DNA from: JBHHYN01 sp046757565
Lineage (GTDB): Bacteria > Pseudomonadota > Gammaproteobacteria > Eutrophobiales > Eutrophobiaceae
Length of the DNA: 11,290 nt
Assembly (NCBI GenBank): GCA_046757565.1
Contig: JBHHYN010000099.1
Coordinates: forward strand, 1 to 11,290
Direction of reading: 5' to 3'
Below are positions 1 to 6,558 of the stretch, piece after piece. A program made the position numbers and the translations under genes. Below the pieces are notes generated by a model. It was not told the origin of the DNA, did no database searches, and was given only the letters and a program-made list of their open reading frames with translations. Each line of letters opens with the position of its first letter. Positions within the stretch are counted from its first letter, which is position 1.

Positions 1-146
1 GGCCTCATTGAAGCAAAAAAAAATAAACAATTAAATACTCAAGCAGGAGAGTTTTCCGCAGCGTTACGCTGCGGCCTCATTGAAGCACATTTGTTATAGA
101 AAGCAATATGCCCCCAAGTATTATGTTTTCCGCAGCGTTACACTGA
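1..146 (+). CRISPR. Distal end of a CRISPR array with 36-nt repeats
   Basis: One complete 36-nt repeat lies at 51-86. The last 14 nt of the preceding repeat are at 1-14, and a degenerate terminal repeat starts at 125. Its first 17 nt match the complete repeat exactly, then it diverges. The two spacers are 15-50 (36 nt, very AT-rich) and 87-124 (38 nt). The repeat carries a perfect 8-bp hairpin, CCGCAGCG-TTA-CGCTGCGG, and ends in ATTGAAGC, resembling the 3' handles that give crRNA 5' tags. Degeneracy at the right end plus the handle orientation imply left-to-right transcription from a leader outside the window. No cas gene for this repeat is visible, so I do not assign a subtype. Confidence 0.88.
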
Positions 147-305
147 CGCAATGGGTTGAGTTAAAGAGAACATTACTGGATATCTATGATCCTGTAATAG
201 ACAGCCTGCGTTTTTATTATCTTGGCGCTAAATGGAAGCGAAAAGTGGAACACCATGGCGCAGAGAAAACGCCAGATATAATCAGAGACACCTTAGATTT
301 TATAG
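143..305 (+). pseudogene. cas2: Truncated cas2 (type I-C-like), C-terminal half only
   Basis: From about position 143 the frame reads LTQWVELKRTLLDIYDP, then DSLRFYYLGAKWKRKVEHHGA and RDTL. This is the C-terminal half of a type I-C Cas2, the Cas1-associated protein of spacer acquisition (family knowledge). The N-terminal half, including the first beta strand with the conserved YDV-type metal-binding motif, is absent. In its place the frame runs back through a CRISPR repeat and spacer to a TTG inside the repeat at 80, which is not a credible start. The frame also lacks the usual end and continues to 382. Dropping one base (G296) restores a typical DTLIL-stop ending at 305. I read this as a dead remnant with a 5' truncation and a probable 3' frameshift. 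An expressed short peptide is not excluded. Confidence 0.78.
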
Positions 306-396
306 CGCTGCCAACCCTATGCTCTCATTATAAACCTGAGAAGTTAGCGCATATCCTGGTCTTAACTGTTGTCATACAGTAAGTGAGGATAAGGCT
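306..396 (+). promoter_or_regulatory. Remnant leader of a type I-C CRISPR array
   Basis: This sits exactly where a I-C leader should be, between the end of cas2 and the first repeat. It carries an inverted repeat of GCGCT..AAC (305-315) and GTTAGCGC (343-350), with an AACCC block between. This resembles, from memory, the AACCC..GGAGGTT-type element of I-C leaders. The present cas2 frame reads into it because of the suspected frameshift. The assignment rests mainly on position and this partial likeness, so it is an inference. Confidence 0.45.
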
Positions 397-429
397 GTCC
401 GCGCCCCACGTGGGCGCGTGGATTGAAAC
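397..429 (+). CRISPR. Orphan type I-C-like CRISPR repeat
   Basis: A single 33-nt unit contains a 7-bp hairpin, CGCGCCC-CACGT-GGGCGCG, and ends in GTGGATTGAAAC, the hallmark of I-C repeats (usual length about 32 nt). It has one C more than the commonest form near its 5' end. It follows the cas2 remnant and putative leader in the canonical I-C order. No second copy is seen in the next several hundred bases. It is therefore an array collapsed to one unit, or one that lost its distal part. Sequence from 430 to about 464 could be a last spacer. Confidence 0.8.
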
Positions 430-573
430 TCGTCGGGGTAGGGTTACAGCTGGCCCGTTGGTACCAGGTTTCGGTTGCCATTACGAGCCAGGGATGCTTA
501 TGACAGGGTAAAGTTTTTTCAGAACTTTTCAAAAGGGATATGAAAGTCATCAGTCCGGAGTGTGGGGATGGAC

Positions 574-957
574 TTATCCCGGCCTGAATCTTTGCAACAC
601 CAGATCCGGGAGGACACGATAATGTCTTAGATTTCCGGTCATTAGAATGAGCCCATTTACGGTTGCCGTAGCGCCAATTAAGGCGTCAGCCAGCCTGAGT
701 GAATGACTCAAAAAATATTGTTCGATGTATGCAACAGCTTTACCGGAAATTTCTTCACTAATTGCCAGAATTGGCGTGTCCCAGTTTTTAAGTGTTGCAC
801 GCAGTACCCGGATTTCTTCCTTGTTACGCATACCTTGCAGCAATTCCATATAAGTCACGGCTGAAATGGCGAACTCGTCAAGCTTGTGCAAGGCATTGGC
901 TGCGCGGGAACTGCCACGCATGTACCAGACGACAACATCAGTGTCGATCAGCGTCAC
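574..957 (-). CDS. vapC: VapC-type PIN-domain toxin ribonuclease
   Basis: The 127-residue protein is of normal length for a VapC toxin, a Mg-dependent RNase that cuts specific RNAs when freed from its antitoxin. PIN-domain acidic residues are visible: D5 and D7 in LIDTDVVVW, E38 in TYMELLQG, D91 in LRLADALIGA, with N109 in TGNLRHY at the fourth position. The start is GTG (957-955). It overlaps the antitoxin stop by 4 nt (GTGA at 954-957), typical of translational coupling, and a GGAG lies about 9 nt upstream. Nothing suggests inactivation. The RNA target cannot be read from sequence. Together with the antitoxin it forms a type II toxin-antitoxin operon next to the CRISPR remnant, a setting typical of accessory DNA. 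Confidence 0.9.
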   Translation of the reverse strand: MTLIDTDVVVWYMRGSSRAANALHKLDEFAISAVTYMELLQGMRNKEEIRVLRATLKNWDTPILAISEEISGKAVAYIEQYFLSHSLRLADALIGATATVNGLILMTGNLRHYRVLPDLVLQRFRPG

Positions 958-1205
958 ACTCGTCCACTCCGCAGTGAATCGATGAACGCATTGACATCCT
1001 GCACTACCTTGTTTTCCTTCCAGATACCGAATAGCCCGGTATCCTGTATGTTGTTCTTTGCAGTTTTCTTTTGCACCGGCACGATGCGAGCGCAGGGTCT
1101 GCCGCGTTTTGAGACAATAACTTCTTCTCCGCGCTCTACGGCATCCAAAATGGTTTTCGTATCCAACCGTAGTGATTTAGCTGTAGTTTTCACGGGAAAT
1201 TCCAT
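954..1205 (-). CDS. Phd/YefM-family antitoxin
   Basis: This is an 83-residue protein whose N-terminal half matches the Phd/YefM DNA-binding fold, with the signature AVERGEEVIVSKRGRPCARIVPV at about residues 28-50. The C-terminal part (about 55-83, KENKVVQDVNAFIDSLRSGRV) should be the toxin-neutralising tail. These proteins bind the toxin and repress their own operon. It lies upstream of vapC with a 4-nt overlap, and the operator described at 1211-1237 sits just before it. The ATG at 1205 is the only sensible start before the conserved domain. No clear Shine-Dalgarno is seen, so translation may start on a short leader. Pairing of a Phd-type antitoxin with a PIN toxin is a known combination. 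Confidence 0.87.
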   Translation of the reverse strand: MEFPVKTTAKSLRLDTKTILDAVERGEEVIVSKRGRPCARIVPVQKKTAKNNIQDTGLFGIWKENKVVQDVNAFIDSLRSGRV

Positions 1206-1210
1206 TGATG

Positions 1211-1253
1211 AAAGTAATACTTCAAAGTATATACTTTAGGATGGCTATTTCAA
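1211..1253 (-). promoter_or_regulatory. Promoter and palindromic operator of the phd-vapC operon
   Basis: On the minus strand a TTGAAA (-35, 1253-1248) is followed after 16 nt by TATACT (-10, 1231-1226). A perfect 14-nt palindrome, AAAGTATATACTTT, at 1224-1237 covers the -10. A second, imperfect AAGTA-A-TACTT at 1212-1222 lies just downstream towards the gene. Two similar sites, one across the -10, fit autorepression by the antitoxin or toxin-antitoxin complex. The promoter and palindromes are seen directly; the repressor assignment is inferred. Confidence 0.65.
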
Positions 1254-1266
1254 ATAAAGATTATAA

Positions 1267-1554
1267 CGATATGTAGAATTATCACCTGGCGTCACCCCGG
1301 CTTATTCACGCGCCTTATTGGCATTCCATCGTAAAGGGGATAGCGTTGACAGCCGTGAATTTCAGAAAGCGGCCATTAGCTGCAATAAATACGTGCCGGG
1401 GTATCTATCCGGTCAACGAAAGCTAACAAATTATCCTCTTGATTATATCGGCATGGGAGACAAGAATGAGGCCGTTGCCTATGTCATCGATAACCGGCAG
1501 GCATGGCGTGATACGCCCGGTGCTCTGCCCTGGCTGCGGAAAGGAAAGAAGTAA
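1267..1554 (+). pseudogene. C-terminal fragment of a TPR/ST7-like protein
   Basis: The frame is open from 1267 to a TAA at 1554 with no good start; a TTG at 1318 is the only internal candidate. It reads SRALLAFHRKGDS, then YVPGYLSGQRKL, DYIGMGDKNEAVAYV and WRDTPGALPWLRK. This pattern (YxPxYLxG, DYIGxGDExEAVxY, WxxTPGALxWL) resembles the C-terminus of TPR-containing bacterial proteins, sometimes with a SEC-C motif, as I recall them. The family function is unknown to me. The likeness extends upstream of any start codon, so the gene has lost its 5' part. There is no upstream ribosome binding site. It is probably a relic, though a short expressed protein from TTG1318 is possible. Confidence 0.45.
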
Positions 1555-1675
1555 CCGCCCGGGCAGGCAGATTGGACATCTTCTCAAGGTAGTCCGGTTC
1601 CATCAACCAGGAGCTATCGCTCATGGACTGGAGCGATCCAACTTGTCATTGGCGCTATCGTTGCCTGTAACGTAA
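1555..1675. other. Non-coding spacer without recognisable features
   Basis: About 120 bases separate the truncated fragment and the radical SAM gene. I see no gene, no strong hairpin with a T-run and no convincing promoter. It may be decayed sequence continuing from the fragment. Confidence 0.5.
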
Positions 1676-2749
1676 TCAGAACAGGCTCTGTTGGCCGCCC
1701 GGCATTGGGGGTGGCTTGAAGCGTTCAGTAACGAGTTGCCGCTCTTTTCCGTTCAGTCCCGCTTTTTTACATGTGTGCTCAAAACGCCGGCGGATCATCT
1801 GTGCATAGACACCTGATCCCCGCATCCTTGAATAAAATGCCGGATCGTTATCCTTTCCGTCCCGGATATCGCGGATCATATTCATGACATGTTTCGCTTT
1901 TAAGGGTTCATGCCGCTCTAACCATTCCTGAAACAGCTGTTTGATCTCCCGGGGCAGACGCAACATCACATAGCCCGCCGACTCGGCCCCGGCGGCCGCG
2001 GATTTTTCCAGGATGGATTCCATTTCGGTGTCATTCAGGCCCGGTATGACCGGCGCGAACAGGACACCGGTGGGAATACCCGCTGCACTCAGGCGAGATA
2101 GTGTCTGCAGCCGCCGCTGCGGGGCGCCGGAACGGGGTTCCATGCGACGCGCCAGGCTATTATCGAGCGTGGTGATAGACAGAAAGACCTTGACCAGTCC
2201 CTGCTCGGCCATCGGCGCCAGCAGATCCCTGTCCCGTTCAACCAGGCTGGACTTGGTGACAATACTCAAGGGGTGCCGGCAATCCGATAACAGTTCAATC
2301 AACCGGCGCATGATGCAGTAGCGCCGCTCAATGGGTTGATAGGGATCGGTATTGGTGCCAAAAGCAATCGTGCGGCACCGGTAGCCCGGTTTGCCCAGTT
2401 CCTTTTGCAATAACCCGGGGGCATTGGTCTTGGCGAACAGCTTCGTTTCAAAATCAATGCCCGGTGACAGGTCCAGGTAGGCGTGAGTGGGCCGCGCATA
2501 GCAATAGATGCAACCGTGTTCACATCCCCTGTAAGGATTGATGGAATGCTCGAATGGAATATCCGGTGACTGGTTGCGGGTAATGATCGTACGGGCTTTC
2601 TCAAGCGTAACCGTCGTGGCCAACGGTACCGCTTCTTCCTTACCATACCAACCGTCATCGATCGATTCGCGGCTATTCTCCAGGTAGCGGGGCTGCACGG
2701 ACGACACCGTACCCCTACCCTTTGCCTTCCCCGCTGGTATCTCGCTCAT
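1676..2749 (-). CDS. Radical SAM protein, PA0069/Rv2578c-like
   Basis: This 357-residue protein carries the radical SAM cluster motif CEHGCIYC (C76, C80, C83), preceded by SINPYRG and followed by YARPTHAYLDLSPG. That motif should bind a 4Fe-4S cluster and S-adenosylmethionine. The surrounding pattern is that of the PA0069/Rv2578c group, annotated as DNA repair photolyase (SplB)-related by resemblance; the real substrate is not established. Other family-like stretches are FGTNTDPYQPIERRY and VTKSSLVERDRDLL. I chose the ATG at 2749 (MSEIPAGKAKGRG) because the longer frame to 2803 would run into the 5' region of the divergent rmuC, while family members begin near the KGRG segment. It is divergent from rmuC with about 63 bp between starts. 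Confidence 0.85.
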   Translation of the reverse strand: MSEIPAGKAKGRGTVSSVQPRYLENSRESIDDGWYGKEEAVPLATTVTLEKARTIITRNQSPDIPFEHSINPYRGCEHGCIYCYARPTHAYLDLSPGIDFETKLFAKTNAPGLLQKELGKPGYRCRTIAFGTNTDPYQPIERRYCIMRRLIELLSDCRHPLSIVTKSSLVERDRDLLAPMAEQGLVKVFLSITTLDNSLARRMEPRSGAPQRRLQTLSRLSAAGIPTGVLFAPVIPGLNDTEMESILEKSAAAGAESAGYVMLRLPREIKQLFQEWLERHEPLKAKHVMNMIRDIRDGKDNDPAFYSRMRGSGVYAQMIRRRFEHTCKKAGLNGKERQLVTERFKPPPMPGGQQSLF

Positions 2750-2812
2750 GGCTGTGCGTATCCATGGAAATTGGATTGCTATTCTGAATCGGGACAGAGA
2801 CAATGCCTGCTT

Positions 2813-4111
2813 ATGTTAACATCGATCCTGACCGAGATTCTTCTGATCATTGTCCTGCTCCTGGTGTTATGGATGACATTCAGGATAGCGGGTCTATCCA
2901 GCCAGCGCGACGCTGTCACCCGTCTTGATACCCGGCTGGAGGAACAGACCCGGCGTATTGCCGGCGTTGAAGAGCATATGGGACAGTTAATAATGGAGCA
3001 GCAGCAGGCAATATTAAAAGCAAGAGAAGAACTGCGGATGATCCTGGCCGAGCACGGCAACCGTTTTGAGAAACGGCAAGGTGAAGCCCTGCAAAGTCTG
3101 TCCACATCGCTGCAGACGGGCATGACCCATATCCAGAAACAGGTCGGTGAACACCTGGCTCGTTCCAGTGAAGATCTGGGCAAGCGCATGCAGGACCTGA
3201 CCCGGCAGACTGACAAGCGGTTGCAGGAGATCAGTGGACAGGTGGAGAAACGTCTGGCGGAAGGATTCGAAAAAACCACCGCCACCTTCACGGATATTTT
3301 GAAACGGCTGGCGCTCATCGACGAAGCCCAGAAAAAGATCACGGAGTTATCCGGCAACGTGGTCAGCCTGCAGGAGGTGCTGGCCGATAAACGCTCCCGC
3401 GGCGCCTTTGGAGAGGTACAGCTAAGCTCACTGGTCGGCAATGTCCTGCCTGAAGACAACTACCAACTGCAATATACCCTGCCCAACGACAAGATCGCGG
3501 ATTGTGCCCTGTTTCTGCCTGAACCCACAGGCACGGTGATTATCGATGCCAAATTTCCACTGGAGTCCTACCGCATTATGACGGATTTCGATGTGGCTGA
3601 ATCGGAACGTAAAATGGCGGCGCGCCAGTTTAAACAGGACATCTCCAAACATATTCAGGATATCTCGGAAAAATATATCATCCCCGGGACGACTTCGGAC
3701 GGCGCTGTCATGTTTATTCCCGCCGAAGCGGTGTTCGCCGAGATCCAGGCGCACCACCCGGACCTGGTTGACAAGGCACACGCCGCCAGGGTATGGATGG
3801 TCTCACCGACCACATTGTGGGCCACACTGAATACGGCCAGAACGGTATTAAAAGATGCCGCTACGCGCGAACAGGTCCATATTATCCAGGAACACCTGGG
3901 TTATCTCGGCAAGGACTTTGCCCGTTTCCAGAAACGCATGAATGAACTGGCGGTCCATATCAAGAAAGCACACGATGATGTCGATAACGTCAACCGATCC
4001 GCAAAGAAAATCACTTCCCGGTTTGAGAAGATTGAACGTGTTGAACTCAATAATGATAACCAGGTCACATTAACGTCAGTGCAGATGGACGACCAGGACA
4101 AGATATCATAG
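2813..4111 (+). CDS. rmuC: RmuC-family DNA recombination protein
   Basis: The protein has 432 residues. It starts with a single membrane segment (about residues 3-23, LTSILTEILLIIVLLLVLW), followed by a long coiled coil to about 165 with repeated EEQTRRIAGVEEH and QVGEHLARSSEDLGKR patterns. The RmuC domain then runs to about 400. That domain shows ADKRSRGAFGEVQL and DCALFLPEPTGTVIIDAKFPLESY, the latter resembling a PD-(D/E)xK nuclease core. In E. coli RmuC limits inversion at short inverted repeats; its biochemical action is unsettled. The ATG at 2813 puts the membrane segment right at the N-terminus. The upstream TTG frame (2771) would add a polar 14-residue lead, so I reject it. It is monocistronic here. 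Confidence 0.93.
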   Translation: MLTSILTEILLIIVLLLVLWMTFRIAGLSSQRDAVTRLDTRLEEQTRRIAGVEEHMGQLIMEQQQAILKAREELRMILAEHGNRFEKRQGEALQSLSTSLQTGMTHIQKQVGEHLARSSEDLGKRMQDLTRQTDKRLQEISGQVEKRLAEGFEKTTATFTDILKRLALIDEAQKKITELSGNVVSLQEVLADKRSRGAFGEVQLSSLVGNVLPEDNYQLQYTLPNDKIADCALFLPEPTGTVIIDAKFPLESYRIMTDFDVAESERKMAARQFKQDISKHIQDISEKYIIPGTTSDGAVMFIPAEAVFAEIQAHHPDLVDKAHAARVWMVSPTTLWATLNTARTVLKDAATREQVHIIQEHLGYLGKDFARFQKRMNELAVHIKKAHDDVDNVNRSAKKITSRFEKIERVELNNDNQVTLTSVQMDDQDKIS

Positions 4112-4129
4112 TATTAAAGTCTGAAATGA

Positions 4130-4146
4130 TTAACTGAATCAGTTAA
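4130..4146. repeat. Perfect inverted repeat between rmuC and the HAD gene
   Basis: TTAACTGA-A-TCAGTTAA is an 8-bp perfect inverted repeat with a single central base. It lies 18 bp after the rmuC stop and about 60 bp before the HAD gene start. The near-zero loop and absence of a following T-run argue against an intrinsic terminator. The symmetry better suits a dimeric protein binding site, but no regulator is identified. Confidence 0.5.
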
Positions 4147-4206
4147 CAGCCGTCCATACCTTACTTAACACGTAAAGACACTATCCTGTCACCCCACTGC
4201 CCGCCA

Positions 4207-5022
4207 ATGGCTGAATTAAAAGCAATTATTTTTGACATGGACGGCACTCTGGCCGATACGGAAGAGATCCACCGCCAGGCGTTCAATCAAACCTTTTCAG
4301 AATTCGGGTTTGACTGGCAGTGGTCGAAAGAAGAGTACAAGTTTCTGTTGAGTATCTCAGGCGGCAAAGAGCGGATCCGCAGCTATCTTAAAGAAAAACA
4401 GGCCGCCGTTGATGAACATGAAGCGTTATGGAGACTGGCTGAAACCATGCACCAGCGAAAATCCGGGATTTACCGGGAAAAACTGGCTGGTGACCATATC
4501 AGGCTCCGCCGGGGCGTAGGGCGCCTCATCTCGGAAGCAAAAAATGAAAACATTGCTCTCGCGATTGCCACCAGTTCCTCCAGGGAAAACCTGGAGACAC
4601 TGTTACATACTACCCTTGGTGACCAGGCTATATCGTGGTTCGATGCCATTGTCACCTGTGATATCGTTGAGGACAAAAAACCCTCACCGGCCGCTTATCA
4701 ACTGGCGCTCGCGGAACTCGGCGAGAAACCACAAGATTGTATCGCGATAGAAGATACCCGTAACGGCAACCTGGCGGCTTTGGCGGCCGGATTAAAGACC
4801 GTAATTACCACCCATTATTTCACCGTCGACGACGATTTTGCAGGGGCCTCTCTGGTGCTGGATCATCTGGGAGAACCGGGTCAACCCTTTTCTGTCCGCG
4901 CCGGTGATGCACCCGGGGCTGGATACGTGGATATCCCGCTGTTGCAATCCATCCTTTCAACAGAACATTCGTTCGAGACAGACACTGCCTGGAATCCTGA
5001 AATCGCCTTTGCGGTCAAATAG
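4207..5022 (+). CDS. HAD-family phosphatase, CbbY-like
   Basis: This is a 271-residue haloacid dehalogenase-superfamily hydrolase. Motif I is FDMDGTLADT with nucleophile D10 and D12, motif II is ATSSSRE (about 121-127), the motif III lysine is in EDKKPSPAAY (about 155-164) and motif IV is AIEDTRNG (about 180-187). The cap region (about 17-95) and SGGKERIRSYL stretch resemble CbbY, a sugar-bisphosphate phosphatase of autotrophs that removes xylulose-1,5-bisphosphate, an inhibitor of Rubisco. A beta-phosphoglucomutase or phosphoglycolate phosphatase role cannot be excluded. The roughly 45-residue tail after motif IV is longer than the minimum fold. No cbb genes are nearby. No Shine-Dalgarno precedes the ATG, and 24 bp separate its stop from the convergent protease gene. 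Confidence 0.8.
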   Translation: MAELKAIIFDMDGTLADTEEIHRQAFNQTFSEFGFDWQWSKEEYKFLLSISGGKERIRSYLKEKQAAVDEHEALWRLAETMHQRKSGIYREKLAGDHIRLRRGVGRLISEAKNENIALAIATSSSRENLETLLHTTLGDQAISWFDAIVTCDIVEDKKPSPAAYQLALAELGEKPQDCIAIEDTRNGNLAALAAGLKTVITTHYFTVDDDFAGASLVLDHLGEPGQPFSVRAGDAPGAGYVDIPLLQSILSTEHSFETDTAWNPEIAFAVK

Positions 5023-5047
5023 GCAGCCTGCCCCTCAATCCCGATAA

Positions 5048-6424
5048 TCACTTAATCACCAGAAATGCTGCCGTATTTCCCCGCACGATTCTGAGTAACA
5101 GCGCCTCTTTGCGCCTGTCCACCAGCCGCAAAAATTCCTTCAGGTCTTTCACTACAGTATGGTTCACAGAGGTCACGAGGTCACCACTGCGCAGGCCACT
5201 GCGCCACGCCGGACTGCCCCGTTCAACATTCAGGATCACCACACCGGTAACCTTGCCGTAATAGGGATTGTCCTTCTCAATATCTCCCACAGTCACACCT
5301 TGCAGGCGTGGATTGACGGCGCCCGGTGTATTGGTATGACCTTTCCCTGACACAACATTTGTTGTCAGGGTCAAGTGTTTACCATTGCGCAGAATGTCAA
5401 AGGTGATTTTGTCGCCGACCGGCAAAAGCCCGATATGGTTACGGGCATCATGTGCGTTTTTTACCGGCTTTTTATTGATCGCGGTAATAATATCACCTGC
5501 CATTAACCCGGCCTTCTGTGCGGGAGAATTCGGAATAACACTATTGATCACCGCCCCACTCTGGTTCTTGAGACCGAACGCTTCGGCGAGATCAGGGTTC
5601 AGATCCTGGGCCTGTATCCCGATGAAACCCCGCTCAACTTCCCCTTTTTTTATTAATTGATCGGTGATCTGCATGGCGAGGTTGATGGGGATGGCAAAAC
5701 CGATCCCGATATTGCCCCCGGTTTGGGAAAAAATGGCCGTATTGATGCCAATCAGTTCACCACGAAGATTAACCAGCGCCCCGCCGGAGTTGCCCGGGTT
5801 GATGGAGGCATCGGTCTGGATAAAGTCTTCATAACCCTCGATACCCAGCCCACTGCGGCTCAGTGCGCTGACGATGCCTGATGTCACCGTCTGACCCAGA
5901 CCGAACGGATTACCGATGGCGACAACGAAGTCGCCGACCCGCAATGTGTCCGAGTCCATTGGCTGAATGTCGGTCAGCTTTTCCGGAGGGATTTTGATAA
6001 CAGCAATATCCGTTTCCGGATCGGAGCCGATGATCTCCGCTTCCAGATGCCGACCGTCTCTCAAGGTAACCATAATTTGTACGGCATTGGCGATAACATG
6101 ATTGTTGGTCAACACCAGGCCGCGCTTGGCATCGACGATGACGCCCGAACCGAGACTTTGGGTCTTTCGCTCTATTGGCCGGTTGGGGATGTTAAAAAAA
6201 CGCCGGAAAAACGGATCGGCGAACAGGGGATTCAGTCTGAGTTGTATGCGTCCTTCGGTGGCGATATTTACAACCGCGGGCGTGACCCGTTCCAACATCG
6301 GGGCCAGACTCGGCATTTTACCACTACCCACCAGCGGAGGTAATGCCGCATGGGTGAGGTTGCTCGCGAAAACTATATAGATAGCGGCGATGACAAGATT
6401 GAATTTTTTCACACCCATAGTCAT
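5048..6424 (-). CDS. degQ: DegQ/HtrA-family periplasmic serine protease
   Basis: The 458-residue protein has an N-terminal signal peptide (KK, then a hydrophobic run to about residue 26 with a THA-type cleavage site). A trypsin-like domain follows with the full catalytic triad: H109 in LTNNHV, D139 in ETDIAVIK, S213 in NPGNSGGA. Two PDZ domains follow (about 260-358 and 368-455). It degrades or chaperones misfolded envelope proteins in the periplasm. The short loop after residue 57 is closer to DegQ/DegS than to the long LA loop of DegP, and two PDZ domains exclude DegS, so DegQ is preferred. A GAGG lies 6 nt before the chosen ATG, which supports this start. The gene is convergent with the HAD gene. 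An Hsp20 gene lies upstream on the same strand but ends in its own terminator. Confidence 0.92.
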   Translation of the reverse strand: MTMGVKKFNLVIAAIYIVFASNLTHAALPPLVGSGKMPSLAPMLERVTPAVVNIATEGRIQLRLNPLFADPFFRRFFNIPNRPIERKTQSLGSGVIVDAKRGLVLTNNHVIANAVQIMVTLRDGRHLEAEIIGSDPETDIAVIKIPPEKLTDIQPMDSDTLRVGDFVVAIGNPFGLGQTVTSGIVSALSRSGLGIEGYEDFIQTDASINPGNSGGALVNLRGELIGINTAIFSQTGGNIGIGFAIPINLAMQITDQLIKKGEVERGFIGIQAQDLNPDLAEAFGLKNQSGAVINSVIPNSPAQKAGLMAGDIITAINKKPVKNAHDARNHIGLLPVGDKITFDILRNGKHLTLTTNVVSGKGHTNTPGAVNPRLQGVTVGDIEKDNPYYGKVTGVVILNVERGSPAWRSGLRSGDLVTSVNHTVVKDLKEFLRLVDRRKEALLLRIVRGNTAAFLVIK

Positions 6425-6514
6425 TTATTCCTCACCTGGTTAGCTCCAGTTGCCAATACGGCCATTAAATTCGGTTGCAGTAACGCATTCATTAGACACG
6501 AATTTCCGCCCGTA

Positions 6515-6543
6515 GAAAAGAAAAAGGCGGGGGAGCCCCGCCT
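6515..6543 (-). terminator. Intrinsic terminator of the hsp20 gene
   Basis: A perfect 8-bp GC-rich stem, AGGCGGGG-GAG-CCCCGCCT (6525-6543), is followed on the minus strand by a T-rich tract (TTTTCTTTTC, 6524-6515). It lies 15 nt after the hsp20 stop and about 90 bp before the protease start, so it should separate the two transcripts. The opposite strand has no T-run, so it is one-directional. Confidence 0.9.
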
Positions 6544-6558
6544 CTAAATTATCAGGTT

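Noticed and set aside
80..382. A 100-residue open frame starting at a TTG inside the CRISPR repeat
   Set aside because: The first part is repeat and spacer translated by chance. Only the segment from about 143 resembles a protein (Cas2), so it is listed as a pseudogene instead.
886..1239. Plus-strand open frame across the phd-vapC pair
   Set aside because: Antisense to two genes with clear domain motifs; its translation shows no family features.
2299..2658. 119-residue minus-strand frame within the radical SAM gene
   Set aside because: It is another frame of the same DNA; the CxxxCxxC motif and whole-length family match lie in the longer gene.
2779..3459. 226-residue minus-strand frame opposite rmuC
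   Set aside because: Serine- and arginine-rich composition typical of the complement of a coding frame; rmuC on the plus strand is clearly real.
5023..5047. Terminator between the convergent HAD and protease genes
   Set aside because: Only a short GGCAG..CTGCC type match with no T-run; too weak to call.
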